Program-made: the position numbers and the translations under genes
The notes under the pieces: model-generated
Databases searched by the model: none
The model's input: the letters and a program-made list of their open reading frames with translations, nothing else
Told to the model about the DNA's origin: nothing
Part shown: one piece after another, positions 27,496 to 35,885 of the stretch
Layout of the letters: the number at the start of each line of letters is the position of its first letter
Numbering within the stretch: the first letter of the stretch is position 1
Source: Microlunatus sp. Gsoil 973
Lineage (GTDB): Bacteria > Actinomycetota > Actinomycetes > Propionibacteriales > Propionibacteriaceae
Direction: 5' to 3'
Length of the DNA: 64,000 nt
Assembly (NCBI RefSeq): GCF_009707365.1
Contig: NZ_CP046122.1
Span: 2,852,001 to 2,916,000, forward strand

Positions 27496-29133
27496 ATGGA
27501 TCAAGGCCCGCTCGTCGTCCAGTCCGATCGCACCCTGTTGCTCGAAGTCGATCACCCGGACGCCGCGGCCTGCCGGATCGCCATCGCTCCGTTCGCCGAG
27601 CTCGAACGGGCCCCTGAGCACATCCACACCTACCGGTTGACCCCCCTCGGGCTGTGGAACGCCCGGGCCGCAGGGCACGACGCCGAGCAGGTCGTCGACG
27701 TGCTGCTCAGCTACAGCCGCTACCCCGTGCCGAGTTCGCTGCTGGTCGACGTCGCCGACACGATGGACCGGTACGGCCGGCTGCGGATCGAGAAGCACCC
27801 GCTCCACGGACTCGTCCTGGTCAGCACCGATCGTGCGGTGCTGACCGAGGTGACCAAGAGCGCCCGGGTGAAGGGACTGCTCGGGGGTCGGATCGATGAC
27901 GACAGCGTGATCGTGCACCCGTCGGAACGCGGCCATCTCAAGCAGGTGCTGCTGAAGCTCGGCTGGCCCGCCGAGGACCTGGCCGGCTACGTCGACGGCG
28001 AGGCACACGCCATCGATCTCGCCGAACAGAGCTGGCACCTGAGGCCGTACCAGAAGGAGGCCGCCGAGTCCTTCTGGCACGGCGGCTCCGGCGTTGTGGT
28101 GCTGCCCTGTGGCGCCGGCAAGACGATCGTCGGTGCGGCCGCCATGGCCGCGGCCAAGGCGACGACGCTGATCCTGGTGACCAACACCGTCTCGGCGCGC
28201 CAGTGGCGGGACGAACTGGTCCGGCGGACCTCGCTCACCCCCGAGGAGATCGGCGAGTACTCCGGCGCCAGGAAGGAGATCCGACCGGTCACCATCGCCA
28301 CCTATCAGGTGATCACCACCAAACGCGGCGGCATCCATCCGCATCTGGAGCTGTTCGACGCGCGCGACTGGGGCCTGATCATCTACGACGAGGTGCATCT
28401 CCTCCCCGCACCGGTCTTCCGGATGACCGCCGACCTCCAGGCGCGCAGGCGGCTCGGCCTGACAGCGACGCTGGTGCGCGAGGACGGACGGGAGGGCGAC
28501 GTGTTCTCGCTGATCGGCCCCAAGCGGTACGACGCCCCGTGGAAGGACCTCGAACAGCAGGGGTACATCGCTCCTGCAGACTGCGTGGAGGTCCGGGTCA
28601 CGCTGACCGACGAGGAGCGGATGACGTACGCGATCGCCGAGGATGACGTGAAATACCGCCTGGCCTCGACCGCGGAGAGCAAGACCGAGGTCATCGTCGA
28701 TCTTGTCACCAAGCACCGCGGACAGCCGACCCTGGTGATCGGACAGTACGTCGACCAGCTCGACGAGCTGGCCGAGCGGCTGGACGCGCCGCTGATCAAG
28801 GGCGAGACGACGGTCCGGCAGCGGGAGAAGCTGTACGAGCAGTTCCGGTCCGGCGAGATCGACCTGCTCGTGGTGAGCAAGGTCGCCAACTTCTCCATCG
28901 ACCTGCCCAGTGCCCAGGTCGCCATCCAGGTCTCCGGCGCCTTCGGTTCCCGTCAGGAGGAGGCGCAGCGGCTCGGCCGACTGCTGCGGCCCAAGGGCGC
29001 GGGCACCACCGCCCGCTTCTACGCCGTTGTGGCCCGGGACACCGTCGACGCCGACTTCGCCCAGCACCGCCAGCGTTTTCTGGCCGAACAGGGTTACGCG
29101 TACCGGATCCTCGATGCAGCCGACGCCGTGTAA
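27496..29133 (+). CDS. DNA repair helicase XPB
   Basis: About 545 residues. An N-terminal XPB-type domain (PLVVQSDRTLLLEVDHPDA) precedes a superfamily 2 motor with Walker A VLPCGAGKTIVG, a DEVH box in IIYDEVHLLPAP, motif III GLTATLVREDG, and motif VI GSRQEEAQRLGRLLRPKG. The intervening ThM-like region follows the DEVH half. Bacterial XPB is a 3'-5' DNA helicase linked to repair. ATG 27496 is the start; the frame is open far upstream only through GC bias. It ends three bases before the convergent lipoprotein gene. Confidence 0.93.
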   Translation: MDQGPLVVQSDRTLLLEVDHPDAAACRIAIAPFAELERAPEHIHTYRLTPLGLWNARAAGHDAEQVVDVLLSYSRYPVPSSLLVDVADTMDRYGRLRIEKHPLHGLVLVSTDRAVLTEVTKSARVKGLLGGRIDDDSVIVHPSERGHLKQVLLKLGWPAEDLAGYVDGEAHAIDLAEQSWHLRPYQKEAAESFWHGGSGVVVLPCGAGKTIVGAAAMAAAKATTLILVTNTVSARQWRDELVRRTSLTPEEIGEYSGARKEIRPVTIATYQVITTKRGGIHPHLELFDARDWGLIIYDEVHLLPAPVFRMTADLQARRRLGLTATLVREDGREGDVFSLIGPKRYDAPWKDLEQQGYIAPADCVEVRVTLTDEERMTYAIAEDDVKYRLASTAESKTEVIVDLVTKHRGQPTLVIGQYVDQLDELAERLDAPLIKGETTVRQREKLYEQFRSGEIDLLVVSKVANFSIDLPSAQVAIQVSGAFGSRQEEAQRLGRLLRPKGAGTTARFYAVVARDTVDADFAQHRQRFLAEQGYAYRILDAADAV

Positions 29134-29136
29134 CGG

Positions 29137-30438
29137 TCAGCAGGTCTTCTCGCCGAGATCCTTCGGGTCGACGACCGGGCGCATGCCGAACGCTGCGCCG
29201 GGCTTGTTGATCGGCGTGTTGTACCAGGCCCCGGTCATCGCGAGCCGGCCGTCGATGGTGGCGAAGGCGCCGACCGGCAGCTGATACTCGCTGCCCGAGG
29301 CCGCACCGAAGCGCTCGATGTCCAGACTGCCGTCGGCCGGCGCCTCGGTCGTGACCAGGGCGTCACCTTGGCCGTTGGCGGCGGTCATCGTGGTTGCCGT
29401 CGCCAGTGCCGGGACAACGCCGTTGGCGGGGATCAGCAGGCCAGGCGTGTTCTTCTCGACCGGGAAGTCGATCACGCCGCGCACACCGATGGTCGCCTTG
29501 CTCGGTGCGGCCAGATCGATCGCCGTGCCGGTGCCGTTGTCGGCACCGTTGTAGGCCAGGTGGTCGTGTCCGATCTTCTCCCCTGCCTGGGTGAACACGG
29601 TGGGCTTCCAGCAGATCCCGGAGCCGTACCCGCCGCCCAGCGACTCCGCGGTGAGCACCCGGCCGGGCCGATCCAGCAGGCCGACGACCCAGCTGGTCTC
29701 GCTGGGGTCGTCAACGTAGCCGCTGACCCCGACCAGGCCGGCGTCATAGCCGCGGGCCGGGAGATTGGCGATCGCCGGATCGATGTCGTCCGGCTGCTGC
29801 CCGGAGAACAGTCGGACCGGTGTCAGTCCGGCGACGCGGATCGCGTACGACGTATGGCCCCGAGGGTGGCTCGGGCTGTCGCCGATCCTCCGGTAGTCCG
29901 CCCGGACCTCGAGTTGATCATGGTCGGGGCGGATCGCGATCCTGCTGCCCGTGGCGATGATGCCCAGATCGGTCGGGGTCTGTCCGGCCAGCCCGATCAG
30001 ATGTGCGGCGACGAGTCTCTCGCGCCCGACGGTGCAGCGGAGCCGGACCACCAGGAACTTCCGGTCGCCGAGGGCGACCTCCCGGCTGCCGGCCCATTCG
30101 GCCGTGCTGGAGCGACCACCGAAGCCGGGAGTCCTGCCGGCCTGTTTGCCGTCGACCAACCGGACCGGCGGTGCCGGAACCTCGAAACCGCAGCCGCCGG
30201 CGTACCGGAAGCTCTTGGTGTTCAGATCGCCGAGCAGCACCTCGCCCGGCTGCGGCCGCTCCGGACGCTCTGCCGACGGCGTACCCGATCCGTTGGGGAT
30301 GGGTGCCTTGGACACCGGTGCGGTCGCGATCGGCGTCGACGGCGCTGTCGGGCTGTCGGAGGACCCGGCGGAACTGCAGGCCGCAAGTGCGGCACAACTG
30401 ATCAGGACTGCTGCAATGGTCCGGCCGCGGCGAATCAC
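29137..30438 (-). CDS. Lipoprotein of unknown function
   Basis: 433 residues. A lipoprotein signal ends in LAAC at about residue 21, followed by a Ser/Pro/Thr-rich linker. A globular part of about 370 residues with few recognisable motifs follows (SYAIRVAGLTPVRLFSG, GYGSGICWKPTVFTQAG). No family recognised. It should be anchored to the outer face of the membrane. A GTG start with a weak ribosome site; the signal peptide supports it. Confidence 0.75.
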   Translation of the reverse strand: MIRRGRTIAAVLISCAALAACSSAGSSDSPTAPSTPIATAPVSKAPIPNGSGTPSAERPERPQPGEVLLGDLNTKSFRYAGGCGFEVPAPPVRLVDGKQAGRTPGFGGRSSTAEWAGSREVALGDRKFLVVRLRCTVGRERLVAAHLIGLAGQTPTDLGIIATGSRIAIRPDHDQLEVRADYRRIGDSPSHPRGHTSYAIRVAGLTPVRLFSGQQPDDIDPAIANLPARGYDAGLVGVSGYVDDPSETSWVVGLLDRPGRVLTAESLGGGYGSGICWKPTVFTQAGEKIGHDHLAYNGADNGTGTAIDLAAPSKATIGVRGVIDFPVEKNTPGLLIPANGVVPALATATTMTAANGQGDALVTTEAPADGSLDIERFGAASGSEYQLPVGAFATIDGRLAMTGAWYNTPINKPGAAFGMRPVVDPKDLGEKTC

Positions 30439-30494
30439 CCGGACACTGTAGCCGCGGGCCCGATCGGTCGGACCGGGTTCGCGCGGCGGTCGGG

Positions 30495-30866
30495 TCAGAC
30501 GCGCGTCCGGACGATCGTCGGCTCGTCCTCCTCGTCAGGCTCAACGACCGATGGGCTGGCCTGCCCGCCGACGGAGTCTCGTTCCAACCAGTCGTAGGCC
30601 CGCGGATTCTCCGGTGCCAACAGCCACCGCGCGGTGTAGATCACCAGTGAGACGAAGCTGGCGGTGGCAAGCAGCAACAGCGGCCAGACCACTGCTCCCA
30701 GCAGTCCGGAGGGCCAGCCTTGTGGGGTGTTCTCGAACGCGAACCACCAGACGGCGATGTGCAGACCGCCGAAGAAGATCCAGCCGGCGGCGCTCCAGCG
30801 CACGGCACGCAGCATCCGTCGCCGGTGCAACACCTGCAGCAACAGCGGATTGACCGTCTCTTTCAT
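30495..30866 (-). CDS. Small membrane protein, two predicted spans
   Basis: 123 residues. Two hydrophobic segments (SAAGWIFFGGLHIAVWWFAF and AVVWPLLLLATASFVSLVIYTA) are followed by an acidic tail (EPDEEDEP). Function unknown. ATG has AGGGGG at good spacing. An inverted repeat CTCATG-N4-CATGAG lies at 30887-30902 upstream and may mark its control region. Confidence 0.75.
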   Translation of the reverse strand: MKETVNPLLLQVLHRRRMLRAVRWSAAGWIFFGGLHIAVWWFAFENTPQGWPSGLLGAVVWPLLLLATASFVSLVIYTARWLLAPENPRAYDWLERDSVGGQASPSVVEPDEEDEPTIVRTRV

Positions 30867-31032
30867 CGGTCCCCCTAGGGTCCGGGCTCATGAACCCATG
30901 AGTCTCATCAGTCACATGGATAACAGGACCAATTCTCACCCGGCCCGCCGGGAGCCGAAGCACCCGACCCGCGATGCTGCCGAGTTGTTATCTGACGCTC
31001 GGGCCCGTCGCCCGGACCGCTCGAAGGGCGGG

Positions 31033-31587
31033 TCACACCGGGACGGTCGATTCGTCGGTCACCAGCCCCAGGTCGAGCGGGGCGGCCGCCGGCGTTCCGG
31101 CGTGGTCGATCAGCCCGAGCAACTCCTTGGGCCAGATCCACTCGTCGGTGGTCGCAAGTTCCTCCGGCGTCCACCACCGGTTCTCCACCAGGGTCAGCTT
31201 CTCCTCCTCGGTGAAGGAGGAGTTGTCCGGCTCGAAGGCCTCCACCCTGATCAGGTAGAACGTCTCCTGTTGGGCGAGCACCTGGTCGGAGAAGCCGTGG
31301 GTGACCTCACGCCGGGCGATGGGACCCACCAGTTCGGCCTCGGTGATCACCAGCCCGGTCTCCTCAGCGAGCTCGCGCACCGCGGCCTGCCGCTCGGTTT
31401 CGCCGGCGTCGATCCCGCCGCCCGGAGTGACCCACCACCGCACGCCCGGGACTCCCGGGTCGGTGTCGCAGAACAGTAGGATCCGGTCCTGACCGTCGAC
31501 GACGATGACCCGAGCCGCCCGCCGTCTCCGCCAGGCACGCTCGGCCGGGTCCTCGGGCACGACGAAGGTGCGCGGTGGAACACTCAC
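31033..31587 (-). CDS. Nudix hydrolase
   Basis: About 184 residues. The Nudix box GGGIDAGETERQAAV-RELAEETGL matches the G-x5-E-x7-RE-U-x-EE-x-G-U pattern in full. It binds magnesium and hydrolyses a nucleoside-diphosphate-linked substrate that cannot be named from sequence. Start uncertain: GTG 31587 (VSVPPRTFVV) fits family length but has no ribosome site, and the frame is open to 31728. It is divergent from the HelD/HelR-like gene with about 115 bases between. Confidence 0.85.
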   Translation of the reverse strand: MSVPPRTFVVPEDPAERAWRRRRAARVIVVDGQDRILLFCDTDPGVPGVRWWVTPGGGIDAGETERQAAVRELAEETGLVITEAELVGPIARREVTHGFSDQVLAQQETFYLIRVEAFEPDNSSFTEEEKLTLVENRWWTPEELATTDEWIWPKELLGLIDHAGTPAAAPLDLGLVTDESTVPV

Positions 31588-31702
31588 TGCGCCGAGATTA
31601 GTCGACGTGCCAGGTCCTTCACTGAAAACCTGTTGATCGCCATGCATCCAGGGAGTAACGTCTCGGCGCTTCCCACCACCCGACAGCATCGGAGTGTCCC
31701 GC

Positions 31703-33811
31703 ATGCCCGGAACAGCCCAATCAGACACGACCGATCAGACCGAACCCGATCCCGGATCCGCGGATTCCGCGCTGGAGGCCGAACGCCGGCATCTCGCCGA
31801 ATCCCGGGCCGCGCTGGCGATCATGCGCGAACACGTCGGCAGTTTGAACGCCGTCGGCGCCGCAGCCATCAGCTGGGGTCCGAACGTCTCGACCGAACAC
31901 CTCAAACAGGCCCTCTATCGCCGGGTCCAGTCGCTGCAGGACGACCCGACGGTCCCGCTCTTCTTCGGCCGGCTGGACTACCAGCGGAGCGATCTCCCGC
32001 CCCGGCTGTACATCGGCCGGCGGCACATCACCGGCGAGGCCGGCGGCGAACCGATGGTCATCGACTGGCGGGCCCCGATCTCGCTGCCCTTCTACCAGGC
32101 CACCCGGGACCAGCCGATGGACGTCCGGCTGCGTCGCAGGTTCGGCTTCTCCGCCGGCGCCCTCACGGCGTACGAGGACGAGGATCTCGTCGCCGGTGAG
32201 GCACTGGACAACTCCGACATCCTCGAGTCAGAGATCGAGAAGCCCCGTACCGGCCCGATGCGAGACATCGTGGCCACCATCCAACCCGAACAGGACGTCA
32301 TCGTCCGCACCGACCTGGCGCGCTCGGTCTGCGTGCAGGGTGCGCCCGGGACCGGAAAGACCGCCGTCGGCCTGCACCGCGCCGCCTACCTTCTGTACGC
32401 CTTCCGCGACCAGCTGTCCCGGCAGGGCGTGCTGGTGGTCGGCCCGAACGACAGCTTCCTCTCCTACATCGCCGACGTCTTGCCGGCGCTCGGTGAGATC
32501 GACGCATCCCAGACCACTGTCGAGGCGTTGGTCAGCAAGGCCACCGGCCTCCAAGCCGGGCGTCTTGAGGACGCCGCGTCGGCGATGATCAAGGGCGACG
32601 CCCGGATGGCCGACGTGATCAAGCGGGCCGTCTGGAGCCATCTGCGGCCGGCCGAGGGGACCCTGGTGGTGCCGCGCGGTGCGCATCAGTGGCGGGTGGC
32701 CGCGTATCTGGCCGACGAGATGGTCGCGATGATCAAGGAACGCGGTGTCCGGTATGCCGCCGGGCGGGAGATGCTGCCCCAGCGACTGGCCCACCAGGTG
32801 TTGCTGCGGATGGAGGCGGCCGGCGACTCACCCGACGATCGGGTGCAGAACGCGGTGGCCCGCAGCAAGCCGGTGAAGGCGTACGCCGAACAGATCTGGC
32901 CGGCTGTGGACGCCGCGAAGCTGGTGCTCCGACTGCTCAGCGACCCGGAGTTCCTGGCCGAGCATGCCGACGGTCTGCTGACGGCTCAGGAACAGCAGCG
33001 GGTGCTGGTCAGGAAGCCCGGCCGGTCGGTGAGGACCCACAAGTGGTCCACGGCGGAGATCGTCCTTGTCGACGAGGCGGCCGACGTGCTGAACCGGACG
33101 CCGAGCCTCGGCCACGTGATCATCGACGAGGCGCAGGACCTGTCGGCCATGCAGTTGCGGTCCGTCGGGCGCCGGGCCAGCACCGGATCGGTGACCGTGC
33201 TCGGTGATCTTGCCCAGGCGACCACTCCCTGGGCGACCACCTCGTGGTCCGACACACTGAATCACCTCGGCAAGCCGGATGCCGTGATCGAAGAGCTGAC
33301 CGCTGGCTTCCGGGTGCCGGGTGCGGTGATCGAGTTCGCCGCACGTCTGCTGCCCGACATCGCACCGGATCTGACTCCGCCACATTCGGTGCGGCGGGCT
33401 CGCGGTGATCTTGCCCTGGCGACAACGACCCGGCCCGAAGTCGACCTTGCCGAGGCGGTCCGGGTGGCCCTGCAGAGCGAGGGCAGCATCGGACTGATCA
33501 CCCCGGACACCCGACTGGTCGAGGTGGAGCGGGCCCTCGATGGCCAGGGCATCTCCTACGCCGTACTCGGAAGGGAGACCGACCCGCTGGACACCGAGGC
33601 CTTCACCCGTCGCGTCGACGTCGTACCGGCCTCGATCGCGAAAGGTCTGGAGTTCGACCACGTCGTGCTGTTCGAACCGGCCGAGATCGTCGCCGGCGAG
33701 CCTGACCAGATCACCGGGCTCCGCCGGCTGTACGTCTGCCTGACCCGGGCCGTCACGTCGCTGCAGATCGTCCACACCGAGCCCCTGCCCGCCCAACTGT
33801 CAGCCGCCTGA
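31703..33811 (+). CDS. HelD/HelR-type RNA polymerase-associated ATPase (superfamily 1 fold)
   Basis: About 702 residues. It has a coiled-coil-like N-terminal arm (ALEAERRHLAESRAALAIMREHV), a Walker A VQGAPGTGKTAVG, a Walker B in HVIIDEAQDLSAMQLR, motif III GDLAQATTPWA, motif V ASIAKGLEFDHVVLF and motif VI RRLYVCLTRAVTSLQ. The IDWRAPISLPFYQAT stretch is typical of HelD. Such proteins free stalled RNA polymerase, and HelR members give tolerance to rifamycins. I saw no rifamycin-associated inverted repeat upstream. ATG 31703 has GGAG at eight bases; a GTG three codons earlier is less likely. Confidence 0.87.
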   Translation: MPGTAQSDTTDQTEPDPGSADSALEAERRHLAESRAALAIMREHVGSLNAVGAAAISWGPNVSTEHLKQALYRRVQSLQDDPTVPLFFGRLDYQRSDLPPRLYIGRRHITGEAGGEPMVIDWRAPISLPFYQATRDQPMDVRLRRRFGFSAGALTAYEDEDLVAGEALDNSDILESEIEKPRTGPMRDIVATIQPEQDVIVRTDLARSVCVQGAPGTGKTAVGLHRAAYLLYAFRDQLSRQGVLVVGPNDSFLSYIADVLPALGEIDASQTTVEALVSKATGLQAGRLEDAASAMIKGDARMADVIKRAVWSHLRPAEGTLVVPRGAHQWRVAAYLADEMVAMIKERGVRYAAGREMLPQRLAHQVLLRMEAAGDSPDDRVQNAVARSKPVKAYAEQIWPAVDAAKLVLRLLSDPEFLAEHADGLLTAQEQQRVLVRKPGRSVRTHKWSTAEIVLVDEAADVLNRTPSLGHVIIDEAQDLSAMQLRSVGRRASTGSVTVLGDLAQATTPWATTSWSDTLNHLGKPDAVIEELTAGFRVPGAVIEFAARLLPDIAPDLTPPHSVRRARGDLALATTTRPEVDLAEAVRVALQSEGSIGLITPDTRLVEVERALDGQGISYAVLGRETDPLDTEAFTRRVDVVPASIAKGLEFDHVVLFEPAEIVAGEPDQITGLRRLYVCLTRAVTSLQIVHTEPLPAQLSAA

Positions 33812-33882
33812 TCGCCCGGCCCCACCGCGTACCTCCGCAACGCCCTCGGCCCCGCAGGCCCCGTCGCCCCGCAAGGTCCCCG

Positions 33883-33988
33883 CACCCCGATGGCCCCGCA
33901 ACACCCCGATGGTCCCCGCGCACCCCGAAGGTCCCCGCGCACCCCGAAGGTCGCCGCGCACCCCGAAGGTCGCCGCGCACCCCGAAGG
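33883..33988. repeat. 19-bp tandem repeats, six copies
   Basis: The core CACCCCGA begins at 33883, 33902, 33921, 33940, 33959 and 33978, exactly 19 bases apart. A typical unit is GGTCCCCGCGCACCCCGAA. The array starts about 70 bases after the HelD/HelR stop and runs straight into the 93-bp array. The period and CGCACC core resemble the repeats at 9385 and 52913. Confidence 0.9.
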
Positions 33989-34427
33989 TCAAAGTTTGAT
34001 CCAACGGCGACGACACGCCGACGGCGCCAACCCCTGGGTCAAACTTCGAGCTTCGTTCCTGGTGGCCGGCCCTCCCGAAAGTCAAAGTTTGATCCAACGG
34101 CGACGACACACCGACGGCGCCAACCCCTGAGTCAAACTTTGAGCTTCGTTCCCGGTGGCCGGCCTCCCCGAAAGTCAAAGTTTGATCCAACGGCGACGAC
34201 ACACCGACGGCGCCAGCCCCTGAGTCAAACTTCGAGCTTCGTTCCCGGTGGCCGGCCCCGCCGAAAGTCAAAGTTTGATCCAACGGCGACGACACGCCGA
34301 CGGCGCCAACCCCTGAGTCAAACTTTGAGCTTCGTTCCCGGTGGCGGCCTCCCCGAAGGTCAAAGTTTGATCCAACGGCGACGACACACCGACGGCGCCA
34401 GCCCCTGAGTCAAACTTTGAGCTTCGG
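33989..34427. repeat. 93-bp tandem repeat array built on paired 11-bp palindromes
   Basis: Copies begin at 33989, 34082, 34175, 34268 and 34360 (spacing 93, 93, 93, 92); the fifth is partial. Each unit holds TCAAAGTTTGA at its start and, 50 bases on, TCAAACTTTGA or its one-base variant TCAAACTTCGA. The two 11-mers are palindromes and reverse complements of each other. The array is AT-spiked in a GC-rich background. Because 93 is a multiple of three, long open frames appear in several readings, but I find no ribosome site or coding bias to support a protein. The 888 bases from 33812 to 34700 hold only repeats and the pseudogene that follows. Confidence 0.92.
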
Positions 34428-34449
34428 GAGAGGGGGTGTGAGGGGCGGG

Positions 34450-34648
34450 TCAGGCGGCGTCGGCGAACCGCATGAAGCCCACCTGCGTCCGGAACCGGCA
34501 ATTCCGTCGATCGCACCGGTGTAACCCCAATAGGCGCGCAGCAGACGCTCAACGCCTTCACGGTGTTCGTGCCCAGCATTCCGTCGATTCCGGAGTTGTA
34601 GCCCTGAGACGTTGGCAAGGACTCGTCGGCGATATTTCCCGAGATCAT
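34450..34648 (-). pseudogene. Remnant of a peptidoglycan-binding domain protein
   Basis: Read leftward, three successive frames give GYNSGIDGMLGTNTVKAL, then RLLRAYWGYTGAIDGIAGSG, then TQVGFMRFADAA and a stop. Together they match the end of a PG_binding_1 domain with its usual D-G-x-x-G-x-x-T repeats. Two single-base deletions within about 60 bases break it. Upstream sequence of the original gene is not present, so this is the tail of a lost cell-wall binding or lytic protein stranded beside the repeat array. Confidence 0.65.
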
Positions 34649-34700
34649 TCTCCAGGATGATCGGCCTCACTGACGGCGCGAAGCATGATCTCCCGGCGAA

Positions 34701-35603
34701 TCAGTCGGCGAGTCGCAGCACGCCCGCGGAAGCGTCGAGAACCACCTCGGCACCCAGGGGCAGCGCCAGGTTGCGGTCGCCGTGCCCGAACGGCGCACCG
34801 GTCAGGATCGGAACGCCGAGATCGGCGAGCCGGTCGGTGAGCACGGCCTGCACCAGGTCCGGATCATCGGACTCGGTGAAGTCGCCGAGGACCACCCCGG
34901 TGATCATGGAGAACCATCCGCTGCGGCGCAACTGGGTGAGCATCCGGTCCAACCGGTACGCCTCCTCGCCGACGTCCTCGATGATCACCACACTGCCGTG
35001 GTCCGGCAACGGTTCGACACCAAGATCATCGGCAATCAATGCGAGATTGCCGCCGATCAGCCGACCGGACGCCGTACCCCCGACCAGCGTCGTACCGGTG
35101 ACCAGCTCGGTTCCGGGTACGGGTCGGCACAGGATCAACGACCGCAGCGCCTCGACCGACGGACCGTCCGCGAGCTGGGTACCGGTGCCGACCGGACCGT
35201 GGATCGTGACCTGGCCGAGCTCCCGGCCGATCCGGGCGTGGAGTGCGGTGATGTCGGAGAAGCCGATCAGGTGTTTCGGACCGGCTGCCCGCAACGCGTC
35301 GAAGTCCAGCAGGTCGACCATCCGCTGGGCACCGTAACCGCCGCGGGCACACCAGACAGCCGATACCTGAGGATCGGTCCACGCCGCCTGTAGGTCCGCC
35401 GCGCGGTCGTCGTCGGTTCCGGCCAGATAGTTCAGCCGCGCATGCTGATCATGCAGATGATCTCCGGGTCGAACCGTGAAGCCCCAGGACTCGAGGGTCT
35501 TGATGCCGAGGGCGATCCGGTCCGTTGGCAGCGGCCCACTGGGAGCGACAAGTCCGACCACCGATCCGGGGCCGAGGGCTTCGGGCCAGCTGCGTTGTTC
35601 CAC
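34701..35603 (-). CDS. LD-carboxypeptidase family protein (S66 peptidase)
   Basis: 300 residues. S66 features: VVGLVAPSGPL at the start, the ARGGYGAQRMVDLLDF stretch, the nucleophile Ser in LIGFSDITALH, a Glu in IIEDVGEEAYRLDRML, and the C-terminal GAPFGHGDRNLALPLG with the catalytic His. It should cut the L-D bond in cell-wall tetrapeptides or degrade related peptides in the cytoplasm. Last gene of a four-gene leftward unit. GTG start with GAGG at good spacing. Confidence 0.9.
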   Translation of the reverse strand: MEQRSWPEALGPGSVVGLVAPSGPLPTDRIALGIKTLESWGFTVRPGDHLHDQHARLNYLAGTDDDRAADLQAAWTDPQVSAVWCARGGYGAQRMVDLLDFDALRAAGPKHLIGFSDITALHARIGRELGQVTIHGPVGTGTQLADGPSVEALRSLILCRPVPGTELVTGTTLVGGTASGRLIGGNLALIADDLGVEPLPDHGSVVIIEDVGEEAYRLDRMLTQLRRSGWFSMITGVVLGDFTESDDPDLVQAVLTDRLADLGVPILTGAPFGHGDRNLALPLGAEVVLDASAGVLRLAD

Positions 35604-35612
35604 GTCGTTTCC

Positions 35613-35885
35613 TCACCGCGCAAGTCGTGATCGTTTTCGCCTCCGCAGTCCGGCAGCGTACAGCTTGGTGACCAGCTCCCGGGAGCTGCACTGCTCGGCG
35701 CCCGCCTCGAGGCACTGGGCGAACCGCTCCTCGGGGATGTCGTAATGATCACCGTCGAAGGCACCGCGCGGTATGCCCAGCTGGTCGGCGAATTCCTGCA
35801 ACTCGTTGAACGAGCTGTCACTGATCAGATGCGACCAGTACCGGCCGTGGCCGGGCCACTCGGGTCCGTCGATGAAGATCGTCAT
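35613..35885 (-). CDS. DUF4031 family protein
   Basis: 90 residues. Recognised as DUF4031 by the opening TIFIDGPEWPGHGRYWSHLISD and the LGIPRGAFDGDHYDIPEERF motif. Function unknown. Its ATG overlaps the stop of cutC (ATGA), so it is translationally coupled, and the LD-carboxypeptidase starts nine bases after its stop. Confidence 0.88.
   Translation of the reverse strand: MTIFIDGPEWPGHGRYWSHLISDSSFNELQEFADQLGIPRGAFDGDHYDIPEERFAQCLEAGAEQCSSRELVTKLYAAGLRRRKRSRLAR

Noticed and set aside
33753..34295. Long open frame on the minus strand with a 31-residue repeat
   Set aside because: It arises because the 93-bp DNA repeat is a multiple of three; several frames are open at once, with no ribosome site and no known domain.
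33890..34408. Plus-strand open frame with Arg-rich repeats over the same array
   Set aside because: Same cause as the minus-strand frame; it starts inside the 19-bp repeats and lacks a ribosome site.
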